Shown in pieces: positions 25,077 to 37,378 of a stretch of DNA of 64,000 bases. Origin of the DNA: Akebia trifoliata (lineage: Eukaryota; Streptophyta; Magnoliopsida; Ranunculales; Lardizabalaceae). The first letter of the stretch is position 1, and each line of letters starts with the position of its first letter. The DNA lies in assembly GCA_017979445.1 (NCBI GenBank), contig CM030706.1, positions 24,034,281 through 24,098,280 of the forward strand, given 5' to 3'. Below the pieces are notes generated by a model. That model searched no databases. It saw only the letters and a program-made list of their open reading frames with translations, and had not been told where the DNA came from. The translations under genes were made by a program, and so were the position numbers.

Positions 25077-25159
25077 ATGTTATTGGCAGTGGAAGGAGGA
25101 GGCTTGTTCTCATCTTCTGCTACAGGATGTAGCAAAGACCTGACTATTCTTATCACAGG
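25077..25159 (+). pseudogene. probable captured first exon of a plant protein of unknown function
   Basis: The ATG at 25077 opens MLLAVEGGGLFSSSATG, followed by CSKDL, and a GT donor follows at about 25160. I recall this N-terminus (LLAVEGGGFFSSSASGYSKG-like) from an uncharacterised family of plant proteins, which is why I call it a captured first exon. Only some 28 codons are left and the downstream sequence does not continue the protein. It lies on the same strand as the other captured pieces. No function can be given. Confidence 0.45.
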
Positions 25160-25841
25160 TATCCTATTCAAACTGTTGCTTAACTCGACTACAATTTGGT
25201 TTGAAAGACTCTTTAATAAGGATTTTTTATTATTTATAATTTTTTTTATTAACGGGAGCGGTCGTGGTGACCTAAAACCCCAAAGAAGAACAAAGTGAGC
25301 AAAAATAAAAAAGGAACCAAACAAACACCTCCAAATAGTTACGAACTACCGGACTATAACTTAAATTATCCCCACCTAACTGCATTGTATTGGATCAGAG
25401 CCATAACTTAACTTATGAGGAATTTGTTCTTTGTTGTTGATAATTGTGAAAGTCATGATGTGGCTTTTGTCTCTCTTTTTATTTTTTTTTGTTCTTTTAG
25501 CCTATTTCTCTCTCTAGAAGTTCAAAATTGAACTCTTGGTCTTTTGTTCTTGTATTGTAGTGATTTGGGAATTTTCAGACTGCGTGCCCTTTTGTTCGTT
25601 CTGATTTGAATAGTTCATTTCTTCAAGCCATTTTTATTACGATTGATGATGCGTCCTAGTTGCGCTTTAAGATACGTGTTTAAATGAATAAACTATTAAG
25701 GCAGTGTTTGTTTGCGCTATTTTTCAGTGCTTATTGCTGAAAAAAATTAAATTCAGCACTTTTTATCAAAATAGCGCGTTTGCTTACTCTATGTTTTCAG
25801 TGTTTATTTCTGAAAATAAGTGACAAAGATTCAGCATTATT

Positions 25842-28800
25842 ATTATTATTTTTTTTGATAAATAGCATTTCATTAATAACAACACTAGGCCAGTCGAGGT
25901 GACCAACCTAGCAAAACCTTACAGATATGACGCTACTCACTAGAAATACATCGAATCCCATCCCAATTGAAGATAAAATCTTTAAAGAAGATCTCCCTAA
26001 ACTCCTTATAGACTTTGGACCAATAAAAGATAAGACTCAAGAAGGACATAATTGTTGCCGTACAATCTTCTTGTTTTCCCTAAAAAATACGCCTATTTCT
26101 CTCAATCCACACCCCCCAACAAATTGCGAATGATGTAATGCTCCATAACAACCTCATCGCTCCACCAAACGAGAAATCAATTGATGACCAACACGTGAAG
26201 AGGTCCTTTACTTTTTTCGGTAAACAAGTTATTACTCCAAATAACTTAAAGAAGTGAGTCCAAACACCATGCGCAAATTTACAATGTAGAAGTAGGTGGT
26301 TCGATGATTCTCCATTATCCATACAAAGCACACAACAACTTGCCCCACACATCCCACGCCGCATCAAAAAGTCCATTGTTTGAATCCTTCCTAAAGATGC
26401 CGTCCATGTGAAAAAAGCAACTTTACTTGGCACTTTTGGCCCCCAAATTGATGTGTGGAAAGGAAACATCTCCATTATAGCACAAAGAATGATAAAATGA
26501 GCAAATCGAGAATCTTCCATCCTGCTACCCATCCATACTCTCACATCTTCTCTACCCGTATGTAAAATGATACGTGAAGTGCCATCAACTAATCTACCAA
26601 CTTCTTCAAATTCCAATTCATCGAGTCCTCTCCTAAACCCAAAATCCCATGCCCATTCTCCACCCTTGAGACGTCGAATTGATGTGATTGGACACCCTTT
26701 TTTTGAGGATATAGAATACAAATGTGGAAATACCTCCATAAGGGGCCGGTTGCCACACCAAATATCTTCCCAAAATCTTACTCGGTTGCCTTGGCCCACT
26801 TTGAATTTTATTCTCATTTTGAATAAGGGGAAGACCTTTATGATGCCTTTCCACATCCCGCAACCATGGGGCTGCCTAGTTGGTCCGCTTTCCCAACCTG
26901 TCTGACTCGATTCGTATTTGCTTTCTACAACTTGTCTTCACAAATTATTCCCATCGGTCCCAAACTTCCAAAGCCATTTCCCTTTCAAAGCCATGCTCAT
27001 CTCCCTGAGTCTCCTAATACCTAGGCCGCCTTGCTTTTTGGATGAACACACCTGTTTCCAATTCACTAAATGGTGCTTCCTACTCCCCTTTCTGTCATGC
27101 CATAAAAAATTACGAAACAACTTATCTATCCTTGTTTCCACACTTCGGGGCAAAGAGAGTAAAGAGAGAAAATAGACTGGAATACTAGACAATACACTTA
27201 TAATCAAAGTTAGTTTACCCCCCTTGGAGAGATAGTTAGCTTGCTACGCCGCTAGTTTCCTTTCTATTTTTTCTACTATCGGGTCCCATATCGCCACCTT
27301 CCTATATGGAGCCCCCAACGGAATCCCTAGATAAGAGGAAGGTAGACTACCCACTTTCCATCCCAACGACGCCACAAGAAGAGTGACGCATCTAACCACG
27401 CCTAACGGGAATATCTTGCTTTTTCTCGTGTTTACCGGGATGCTTGACACTGCTTCAAAGCAACATAATAAACCTCCTAATCTCCTTGTTTGATCAATAG
27501 AGTCATCTAAGAAGACTAGTGTATCATCTGCAAATTGAAGGTATGAAATAGAAATAGTGTCTTGTCCTACCTTAAATCCCGACAGATAGCCATTTGCCAC
27601 CCCTATCTATCATCTTTCCAAGCGCTTCTTGCCATAATAATAAACAAGAAGGGGGATAGAGGATCCCCTTGCCTGAGGCCTCTAGTACTCCTAAAGAAAC
27701 CATGGGGCGTTCCATTCACCAAGATCGAGAAGGACGGTGAAGAGACGCACGCCATAACCCAGGAGATCCATCTCTTTCCAAAGCCCATTCTAACAAGCAT
27801 GTATTCCAAGAACTACTAGTTGATGTGATCATAAGCCTTTGCAAGGTCCACCTTACAAACCACCCCCGCTTTGCCAGATCTCATTTTAGAGTCAATACAC
27901 TCATTTGCTATTAGAACCCCATTCAAAATCTGTCTCCCTTTGATGAACGCACTTTGATTTCACCCTATAAGTCCTTGGATGACGCCTTTGAATCTTTTAG
28001 CAAGGATACTTGTGATAATTTTGTAACTAGTGTTCACCAAACTGATAGGTCTCAAATCTTTGACATATTCTGTTCCCCCCACTTTAGGAATTAAAGCAAT
28101 GAAGGTGCAATTAGAATCGAGATCAAGCACTCCATCTCTAAAGAATTCCTCAATTACTGCAGTAAAATCACACTTAATGATCTCTTAGCAAGTTTTATAA
28201 AACTCCACGGGAAAACCATCCGGCCTAGGGGCTTTATCATTCTTCATGCTTGAGATAGTCTCCTAGATCTCATCTTCTTCCACGGGTCTTTCCAACCAAT
28301 CACGTTGTGGCTCAGAAACTCTATTAAATTGAAGCAGCTCTGGTTTTGGTCTGATACACATATCATCAGTATACAATTTCGCATAGAACTCTACAATCCC
28401 CTTGGCAATCTCCTCTTCCCTTTCCAACCTCTCCCCGTTCACATTTATTCTTGTGATGCGATTGTTCCTATTACGGGCATTAGCCATGCAATGGAAAATT
28501 TTAGTGTTATCATCTCCTTCTTTAAGCCACCTAATTCTGGCTTTCTGTTTCCAACTAATCTCCTCCATAAGAGCCATCCGCTGGTATTTTTCCCGAAGGC
28601 TAATTCTCATTAACCTGTCGCTTGTCGAGATCTGATTCAGCTCCTCAATTCTATCCAACTCTTCAATTCTTACTAGGCCTCTTTTTTCTACATATCCACC
28701 CTTCCAAAAGATTTTTTGTTCCATTTTTTTAGCACTTCCTTTAGAGCCTTCAACTTCTTTCTAAACACCTCCCCTGCTGTACCTGTAAAAACAAACTCCT

Positions 28801-29651
28801 CCACCATTCTGTTACTAGCTCCTTGAAATTTTGGTGCTTCAACCACATAACTTCAAAACGAAATGGGATAGGGCCTCTGCGAAATGACCCTACTTCCAAC
28901 TGTATAGGATAATGATCAGAGACCGGGTTTGGAATGGCCGTCTAAGAAATTTGACCGAACAACAATGCCTAGTCATCTGAGACGAGGAACCTGTCTAATC
29001 TGTTAAGGGTGGGCACATCATGATGGTTGGACCAGGTGAAGCTTCTACCCTGAAGAGGAATATCCACCAAGTTGTTCCTGTTTACAAATTCCCCAAATCT
29101 TCTCATCTTTGTTGTTAACCGCGAACCTCCTTGTTTCTCACAAGCAAACCTGATAACATTAAAATTCCCACCCAAACACCATGGACGATTCCAATAAGCA
29201 CTCACATCATCTATCTCCTCCCAGAATTGTTTACGCTCCCACTCTTTGGTAGGCCCATACACGCCCGAGAATACCCAACTGTCTTCCTTCCCTACACACC
29301 TGCATAGGACTGACACAGAGAATGCTCCCACTAAATAATCATCAACCTTGATCACCTTCTTGTCCCAAAGAACCCAGATTCCCCCTACTGTCCTATTAGC
29401 CGCTAGATATTTCCACCCCATGTTTTGATTGCCCCAGACGTAAGACAACTTTATTCACCTGACTCATTTTCGTTTCCTGTAAATTCACGATGTGTGGTTT
29501 GTACATTTGAAGCATTGACTTAACTGAAGTCCTTTTGGTTCTATCATTAATGCCACGCCCTTTGTTTTTTTTAGCATGGACAAATATGCCCTTATTCTTA
29601 AAAGGATATTATCTCTTATATCCCATGGATAAATCATTAATGTGGGTATGA
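25842..29651 (-). mobile_element. L1-type plant LINE, 5'-truncated
   Basis: The 3' end (minus strand) is an A-rich tail visible as T/ATT runs at 25842-25858. Flanking copies of ATTCAGCATTATT at 25829-25841 and 29652-29664 are a 13 bp target duplication, so the insertion is 3.8 kb. The coding part (26080-29560) is a broken ORF2. ORF1 and the start of the endonuclease are missing. The last 90 bp on the 5' side (29558-29651) are not LINE but a copy of nearby flanking DNA. Confidence 0.85.
26080..29560 (-). pseudogene. LINE ORF2: endonuclease, reverse transcriptase, zf-RVT domain (broken)
   Basis: On the minus strand the product begins inside the apurinic-type endonuclease, with KPHIVNLQETKM (catalytic Glu of LQETK) near 29480-29515, then a segment at 28969-29448 that includes GGNFNVIRF. 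The linker at 28263-28724 contains RIRWLKEGDDNTKIFH. RT motifs follow: NQSAFIKGRQI (about 27930), [14 protein letters not shown] (about 27665) and the catalytic YLQFADDTLVF (about 27520). Then comes the thumb, with HLVNWKQVC (about 27050). The C-terminal zf-RVT region (26080-26856) has CCVLCMDNGESSNHLLLHC. Frameshifts and stops at about 27240, 27600, 27810, 28200 and 28960 split it into six ORFs. Confidence 0.88.
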
Positions 29652-29799
29652 ATTCAGCATTATTTTGATGTTGAAAAAAGTGCTGAAGTGGTAAGCACTT
29701 CGCTTTTTTCGACACAGACAAGTATGCCCTTTGTTTTTTTAGCATGGACAAGTATGCCCTTATTCTTAAAATGATATTATCTCTTATATCCCATGGATA

Positions 29800-30300
29800 A
29801 GTATATAAACACCCCACAAATTAATAAACCCACACCATGGCTAAATTATTTTGTCTTATATGGGTTAAAAGTTTTGGAATGAATTGATTTTTTGTGAGAA
29901 TGATCTTGTCATAAGTATATAAGCACCCCACAAATTAATATACTCACACCATGGCTAAATTATTTTGTCTTATATGGGTTAAAGTTTTGAAATAAGTTGA
30001 TTTTTGATGAGGATGATCTCTACGATAAGGAGATTATCCTCACCTAAAATCAGCACATCCTGAAACTTCTAACCCTATCAACACAAGTTCAAGAATCGTA
30101 AATCGTCCTTTTAAAAAAAAAAACTATTTTTGACGAGTTAGAAGTTTCAAAATAGATTGATTTTTAGTGAGGATGATCTGTAGACCATATAGACCATCCT
30201 CACTAAAAATTTGCTCATTCCAAAAACTTTAACCCATATAAAACAAAAAAAATTGGCTATGGTGTGGGTTGCCCTTATTAATTCATAGAGTGCTTTTATA
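29800..30300. repeat. tandem duplication plus large foldback inside the Harbinger-type element
   Basis: A unit of about 110 bp (ATATAAACACCCCACAAATT onward) occurs at 29800-29912 and again at 29913-30025. An inverted copy lies at 30140-30300. The RNA or single strand would form a long hairpin, which could be a small-RNA precursor. Confidence 0.7.
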
Positions 30301-31499
30301 ATTACACATCCTTCATTTCCATCGAAAATTATTCATTTAAAATTAAGTTCTTTTAATGTTGATTTCAAATTTGGTGACTTGTATGACATTATTATTTTTA
30401 ATTTGAAAATTTTGAACTTTTATAAATATAAATTATTATTTATAAATTGAAGATTTGAGTATTATTTATTATTTAAAAATGAATTGTATTTTAATTTTAT
30501 AAGAAATAATATATTTTATTGTGTTTAATAATAAATAAGCATTTAAAACATGCAAACAATGTATAATATGATTGTAAGGGTAACAAAGACAATTTACCAG
30601 CTTTAGCAATGTGTAACGAACATGATTCAACATCTAAACAAACAACTTTTTCAGCACTTAAATTCAGCGCTTATAAGTTTCAGCGCTTAATGCTATTCAG
30701 CACTTAAATTCAGCGCTTATAAGTTTCAGCGCTTAATGCTATTCAGCACTTATTTTTTTCAGTTTAACAAACAGCACCTAAGTCATACATATACACTGAT
30801 ATGTGAGTGCTTCTATGTATGAGTTCATATGCTTACAATACATGGATAAATCTAGGAATTGAGAGTAGCACATTTGGAAGCAATATATTATCCTTGAAAG
30901 ACTAGTATATTTTTCTGAAATTCTCAGTTTGTTGACTTTTAGTTCAAAGTTTGTGAACTATGCGTTTGTATTCAATTTTTTTTTACTTCACAAGACAGAA
31001 CATGGGCTGGAAACATGGTATTAAATATCGATACATATCAGAATGTATCGAAGAGGCAGTATAGTTAATTGTGGGAACAAAAGTCATCTACATGTTAGAA
31101 TATATTTGTCATGATTTATCTCAATGTGTTGTATTATGTGTTAAAATAACTAAAATACCCTAGAAGCTATTATTGTTTACACATTTTGGTTTAACAAACC
31201 TCCTTTCATATGATAACAAAATCCATTGGTTTTATATAGATTTCAGTTTGTAAAAGTCAAATTTAAGCCTCGGTTAGATGATTGAATGTTGTAGATTCTG
31301 TTTTCTTCAAAAGCACTCAAATTAGAAGCAAATCTCACGTCTCCTTTTGTCTTTCTCATCATTTCAAGAGACTTGAATCATCAAGAACCACCCCCAACTG
31401 CAAACACAAAGAAGAATGATGAAGAGAAACAAAGTGTTTAAATGGGTTGAGATTTGTTTGTGGTAAGAAGCTTTTTTTTATCTCAACACTTGGGGTATT

Positions 31500-31995
31500 G
31501 GAGGCCCATGTAATTACTTTTCCAAGTTTCCAATCAGATCCAATTAGTTTCTGGTATCAGGTAATGTCAATCTCCTTAATTTTAGGTGAATGGCTCAATG
31601 GATTGGTAAGATTTCCTAATTTTGAGTGATGAGTAGTTCATCTTTTATTCTCTCATTTTGGTGCCAAACAACTATAAGATTAATCCTTGTCACTACTTTA
31701 TCCAACTTTCCAATCAGACCCAATTGGTTTCCGTTACAGGTGATGTCAATTTCCCTAATTTAATGTGAATGGCTCAATGGATTGATTAGATACTTTTATT
31801 TTAAGTAATGGGTAGTTCATCTTTTGTTCTCTTTTTGAGCCAAACGACAATTAAATTAGCCCATGTAACTACTTGATTGATGTTTCCAATCATACCCAAT
31901 TGGTTTTGGGATGTCAATTTCTTTAATTTAATGAGAATGACTTAATGGATTTATAAGATTTATGATTTTGAGCCATGGGTAGTTCAAAATATTTT
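31500..31995 (+). repeat. three imperfect ~170-190 bp tandem repeats
   Basis: Each copy contains CCAATTGGTTT or a close variant, then TGTCAATTTC, then AATGGCTCAATGGATT, then a GGGTAGTTCATCTTTT block. The copies begin near 31515, 31700 and 31880. Function unknown. Confidence 0.7.
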
Positions 31996-33152
31996 TGTTT
32001 CCTCAATTTTGAGTTCCATATAATCATTTATGCGTGTTTGTGAGATTTTGAAGTCATTTAATGTGTCATGTACAGTACTTAAGAAGCTTGCATTGATCTA
32101 ACTTTTCTTTGGGTTCAAATTTTTATTGTTAATAATGATTTATAATAAGTGATACTATTCTTACTGATGTTATGTTCTATATTGAATTTATCAAAGGGCA
32201 TGGTGCTTTATTGGTTTATTTTATTTTTTCCTAAAAATCTTTCACCAATAGGGACTTTTAATATTATGTTTTTTTTTTTTTTGTAACAATGTTACAGGCA
32301 ACTCCTTTTTGTAATGATCTGCAACTGGCATGAAATAAATTGTAGGAGCATCAACTCTTGACTATTGATTGACTTTCTCCTATTGTATTTCCGTTGAAGT
32401 TTGTAATGCACTCTTCTTCCCGCATTTTTTACCTTTTATTTTTCTTTTTGCAGGCAATTCCTTCCTTCAAGCAGTACAAACTTTTTATAAGATAACTTAT
32501 CTGATTTCCATGGTATCCAACCTACATGTCTGCATCCAAATGAAAATAGATTTCACTTAACAAGGTAGCTCGCAAATTTGCAATCTGATTTGTAGGTCCC
32601 CAAGTCTAGAGCTGGAGTTCTTGGCCTACCAGAAAATAAATTACATTTTTATATTATAAATTTTTCTTGAATATTATGTTTAGTCTATAAAGTATACTGA
32701 ACATAATATTCAAAAGTTTGGAGTTTTGAAGTGAGTGTTAGTGTCAAGAGGAAGTTCAAGTTGCAACGGTTCAATAAGTTTGGAGTTTTCTACTGAAGAG
32801 TGGGAGTAAGGATGTTTTCTATCCAAATTGGCGGGAGTAGGGTTTAAAACCATAGCTTGGTTTGACAGGACTTAGTTGACTAATTGCTACATATTAAATG
32901 TGTTGAAGCTTTCTCATCTACGAAACCGGTCCAAACACTCTTTCATGAGTAGGTATGTCAATGGGTTGGGATATCATTGGGCTTTTAAGCTCATAATTGA
33001 TATGTGAAGGGGTTGGGAGGTTAGATGGGCTTTTAGACCCAGTTTGCTATGTTTTCAGTTGCATACCATAATTTTCTATGCAAATTTTTATTCTGGTTCC
33101 TACATATAATAAATATCATGATGAACCCTTACTTTCATCAAGCAGCTTGAAT

Positions 33153-33352
33153 GGAGTTTTGGGCTAGGAAAAGTGAAGAAAATAGATTGCTTATTTTAGT
33201 CACACATTCTAACATGAAGAAACAATGGACTCATTGGGATACAAAATGATTTTTGCAATTGAGGTTAAGTGCTTTAGAACTTTTCTTAGAGTTTTGGGAT
33301 GGGAAAAGTGAAGAAAATAAATTACTTATTTTAGTCTCACATTCTAAACATT
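33153..33352 (+). repeat. imperfect local duplication
   Basis: GGGAAAAGTGAAGAAAATAAATT and its flanks at 33290-33352 repeat 33155-33216 with a few substitutions. Confidence 0.65.
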
Positions 33353-33363
33353 GATTCCTGCAG

Positions 33364-33487
33364 ATTTGCAAGATTGAGGACCCATCTGGCGTTCGCAAAG
33401 TTAGTAAACAACTGTATTATGAGGTAGATGTACAATCTCCCCTTGGCTTAGCAATGATTTCCAAGCACCCTCCTATCTGGATTATAA
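33364..33487 (+). other. exon-like segment, family not recognised (possible further captured fragment)
   Basis: An open stretch follows TGCAG at 33359-33363 and ends at AG/GTATAC. It reads ICKIEDPSGVRKV, then SPLGLAMISKHPPIW. The codon composition and flanking AG...GT resemble a captured exon like its neighbours. I cannot name a family, and chance remains possible. Confidence 0.25.
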
Positions 33488-34139
33488 GGTATACAATCTC
33501 ATTGTTAAAATCTTTACTTGGGGAATAATATGCTCCCTTCTGTACATGCCTGAAAGCTTTCAACAGGACATTGAAAGTTCTTATGGCCATCTTGAATGGG
33601 AGATGGGTTTTGACAATTGACTGTAAGCTCTTTTTTTTTTTTTTTCTTAAATAGTTTTTCAAAGTTAGACGATGGAGCGAACGAATAAATAATAAACTAT
33701 TATCAAATAGAATGATTATTATAATAGAATAATATAGCCAAAGATTATCCTGTTGCTATTCCTGTTTCTCACTAAGTAGCAAGTATTGGCCTTGACATCA
33801 TCGAATTTCAGCCAACCTAATCGGCAATCTTCCATGTCAAAATTGCAGGGGAGATGTTTTCACTGAAGTTGAACAACCCATAGAAACATTCACTAACATT
33901 CTTTTCTCGCTTGGAACTATGGGTAATTTACAACAAATTACCATCAACTTCTCAAAGCTTGAGTTTTATGTTTTATACTTTATATAAGTTGTTTTTTTGA
34001 TAATAATTTAGGAAATTAGGCCAAAGTTATTGATTTATTTATTTTGATAATGTTTGTTTGTCAAAACTCAGAAGTTGCATATGCATGTTCAGAATTTTCT
34101 GCTGGTTTGGAGTTTTTCGGTGGCACACACTACAAAAAA

Positions 34140-37100
34140 ATGGCTATTTTGGAACAGGAGGATGAAACGGATTTTGGCCGTTTCTAATAAGAAATGATTT
34201 TAAACCGTTTTTCTGTGTGAGGAGCCGTTTCGAAATCTCGACCCGTTGGTTTTAACCCGAACCAGACTGAAGAAATCCTGAAATCGTCCTCATTCTCTCA
34301 TTCTAACGAGAATGAAAGACGGAAGACAGAAATAGTTGATCGAGGGAGCAAGATCGAGAGGAAAGGGAAGGTGATCTGCGAAAATCCATTCGTCCCTCAA
34401 TGTCGATCGGTTCTTCATCTAAGATCTACGAAACCTAAGGTTCAGATCGTCAAAATCTCCTCGTCTCTCAGGTGAGATCTTGCTTTCTTTTAATTTTCTT
34501 TTCGATCTATCATTTTTATGATTTTGGACCCTATTATCGATTCTTAGTTAGATCTGATTTGATTTGCTAGTTTTCGGTTGAGATCGTTGCATTTCTTAGG
34601 TGGAATTCCGATCGATGTAGGGTTTAATGTCTTGTTTGATCTTTTAAGAATATTTTTTTGTTTCTTACTTAGGGTTTTTGCTAATCTCTTGCTTGCTTGG
34701 CAACTCAGAAAACCAACCCTATCAATTGGTTTTCCAACACAGAATTCCAGCTCAATAGATCTGGGTGGCATGCCATAGTAGGCCTAGAGGGCATGCAGTC
34801 CTCTTGGATTTGGGGATTTATAACTCTTGGAACCCCACGTGAATCATTGCAAGCTAAATACTCTCTGCCAAATGATCTTTGCAAGCTAAATACATTAGGA
34901 TACATTGAAGAATCTAAGTTTTTCAAGGTAGAAATGTCATATACCCTTTAATTCTCTCTTTATCTCTTCTTCTATGTTTGTTTTGTTATTTTTTTTTTTT
35001 CTTCATTATATTATTATTTAAGAAAAAAAAGAAACTTTTTAGCCTTTTTAAGTCTCTGATTCTACTTTAGCAATTTTTCTTGACCTTCCCTTTGTAGGGT
35101 TAGTTCATATTATCAGTTTTATGTAAGATTCTATGAAATGTCCCATCATTTTAGTTGGACTTTTCAGATCATCCCACAGTAGAGAGGCCTTCCATCAAAA
35201 CAGATTTCCTAGGGATCTGTACTAATCATCTAGATATTAGTAAACCTTTTTTTATTTTTTTCTAGAGATATGTTTTCTAGGGAATCCTTGGAGAGCTTCA
35301 TATTTTAATACTTTTTGTTCATTAAGACGTGAAATATCTTCCACTGTTATGAGATGGTCCTTCAATCTAAATGTGGATCATCTGATATTGGAGTAAATTC
35401 AGTGTCCATTGTGTGTACCCAAGCCGTGTCAAAGGTCTTGAACTCTTTGATTGATGGACACATGAGCCACGTTGTGGCAATACAATTTATAATGATTCAC
35501 GTGTCTTAGTGTCTTTCACTATCTCAATTCATTTTTTATTTTTATTTTCTCTTTCTCTTACTCAGCCCTCAATTGGGCAAGTGGGTATGGGCATGGCACA
35601 GTAGACCTAGAGGCACACGCCGAGAGTGCGCTTAAAAGCAGAACTTGAATGGAAGCAAGGAATTTGATCTCACTATATTTGCTGCAGGTTGTCGGACTGC
35701 ACCATCTGGTACTGCTTCCATTTATTAAAGAAGTAGCTTAGATACTCTGAGCAATGTGACAATGTGCAATCTGCTCATCCTACACATTATTCTGAACGAA
35801 TTGCTTACTCAAGAAAATTTTTATATCATGGCTCTTCTTTTCGTGTATATATATATATATGTTTTCATGTTTTCTTTGCTAATCTCATGTACAAGTCGAA
35901 ATTTCTTAACATCATCACCTTCTTCTATAGGTGATAAGCAAGGAGATTAAAGGCTACTTTGAGGCATGTGCTTTCTCTTGGAGGATCCTATTTGGAAGAT
36001 GGCTGATCTAGTGACAAATCACCAGTGACAGTCTACTATAAAATTGAAATCAGGTATAAGATCTTATACTTTTATAATCTTGCAAAGCCATCTAAAAGGT
36101 CTGTTTTTTATACATGTTGAAGTAGAGCTAAAGTAGAGCCCATCATATTAAGGGTTGAATCATGTTGCTGACTCATAGACATCAAGTGTTGTTTTGGAAG
36201 TGTCACTTGCAAAAAAATATGGGTAGATCATATTTTAGATGATGTTTGAGCTTTGTTTCTTGTTACCAATTGAGCTTTATATATATTTTTTTCCTCACCG
36301 ATGTATGTTACCCATGTCTCTGATTACTGATTCGTCAATTGGTTGGTTGGTTAGCTATTCAGTTGGTATCATTCATTGTGATTGGATAGTTTCTGTACTT
36401 TATGATTGCAACCAGTTGGGGCTAACATTCTTGAAACTTCATAGAAGTTTCGTTTGATTACTAGGAATAGAAAAACAATAGTATGATTCCCACTCAAACA
36501 TGTACCACTAAGAGAAAAAACTTTGATTTTTATCTGGAATGTTGTAGATTTTGTATAGAAGTATCTAGGATGGACTACCGGAAATGTAGAGTTCGCATTA
36601 CAGGAAAATTGAATCATCCTGTTTTGTTTGTTTTGATTGATAGAGGTGTTGGTAATGGCTTTTGAGTTTCATTCTGTTTTGGCCAAATTGTGGATGGTTT
36701 CGACCTCAAAATATGGTGATGTGGTTTCATTCAACCTGTTTGTGGTACTTCTTTGTGCTTGAAAGAGGGTTGGCACTATCCATCTTCCATATGGTAATTT
36801 ATTGAGTTATTATACAGAGCAATGACTTTTTATTAGAAATATACTTTTACTAAGTTAGGGTGTTTACTTTTCATATGTTTCTTCCTTATCTTATTTAAAA
36901 AATTATTGTATCATTTTTTTATAGGTTAAAATATCATATTATTATGCATGTGTATGAAAAGTATTGGCATTTTGGGCTTCTCAAACACGGCTTGAAAGAG
37001 CCTCTTCTTCTCTCTACTTTGCACATAACTATAAATCTTCTCAAACACAAACTGCAGAATTTATTTGGTCTACAGTATTTCCACTTCACAATATAGAGTT

Positions 37101-37370
37101 TCGTCTTTTCTTTACTTTTTCATATCTTCAACTTATATTCCCTCAATGTCTGTTGGTGGATACAGGATTTGGTTCCCTGGGCTTAATGAAATCAGTATTG
37201 GTTCGTATCATCTTGACATCACCTTTTTTTTTCTTTGTGATTTATATTAACTTCCTTGTGTTAATATGAATAATTACATTTGTTTTATGGTTATTATTGT
37301 TGTTATTGTATCTTTCATATAATAAATTATTTTCCCCTTTCTAGCATCATATAGGTTTGGTGAAGAATGT
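34140..37370. other. inner CACTA 5' half: subterminal repeats, leader and intron-like sequence
   Basis: 34140-34260 holds the GGCCGTTTC-type subterminal repeats. 34270-34470 looks like a leader, with a plausible donor at CAGGTGAGAT (34469). The rest is AT-rich with short ORFs on both strands. None of these, including those at 34544-34951, shows a family I recognise. Confidence 0.4.
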
Positions 37371-37378
37371 GGAATATT

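Larger units (their letters stand above)
25700..30778. mobile_element. PIF/Harbinger-type foldback element, split by a LINE
   Basis: The left end is GGCAGTGTTTGTTTG and the right end, inverted, is GGTGCTGTTTGTTAAAC. Both are flanked by TAA (25697-25699 and 30779-30781), the 3 bp duplication expected for PIF/Harbinger. The arms carry repeated TTCAGCGCTTA/CAGCACTTA motifs. Removing the inserted LINE leaves about 1.27 kb with no transposase ORF, so it is a non-autonomous, MITE-like element. Confidence 0.7.
30782..34127. other. CACTA interior, no recognised gene; two sets of tandem repeats
   Basis: Mostly AT-rich with short non-coding ORFs. It holds the ~190 bp tandem repeats (31500-31995), a ~125 bp imperfect duplication (33153-33216 and 33290-33352) and one exon-like segment (33364-33487), listed separately. 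Confidence 0.45.

Noticed and set aside
29485..29817. 110-codon minus-strand ORF with internal repeats
   Set aside because: It is made of the duplicated LINE-flank filler in the wrong frame relative to the LINE endonuclease.
31500..31995. Tandem repeats considered as a possible satellite or CRISPR-like array
   Set aside because: Only three imperfect copies of about 170-190 bp with no unique spacers, in plant DNA. It is a local duplication.
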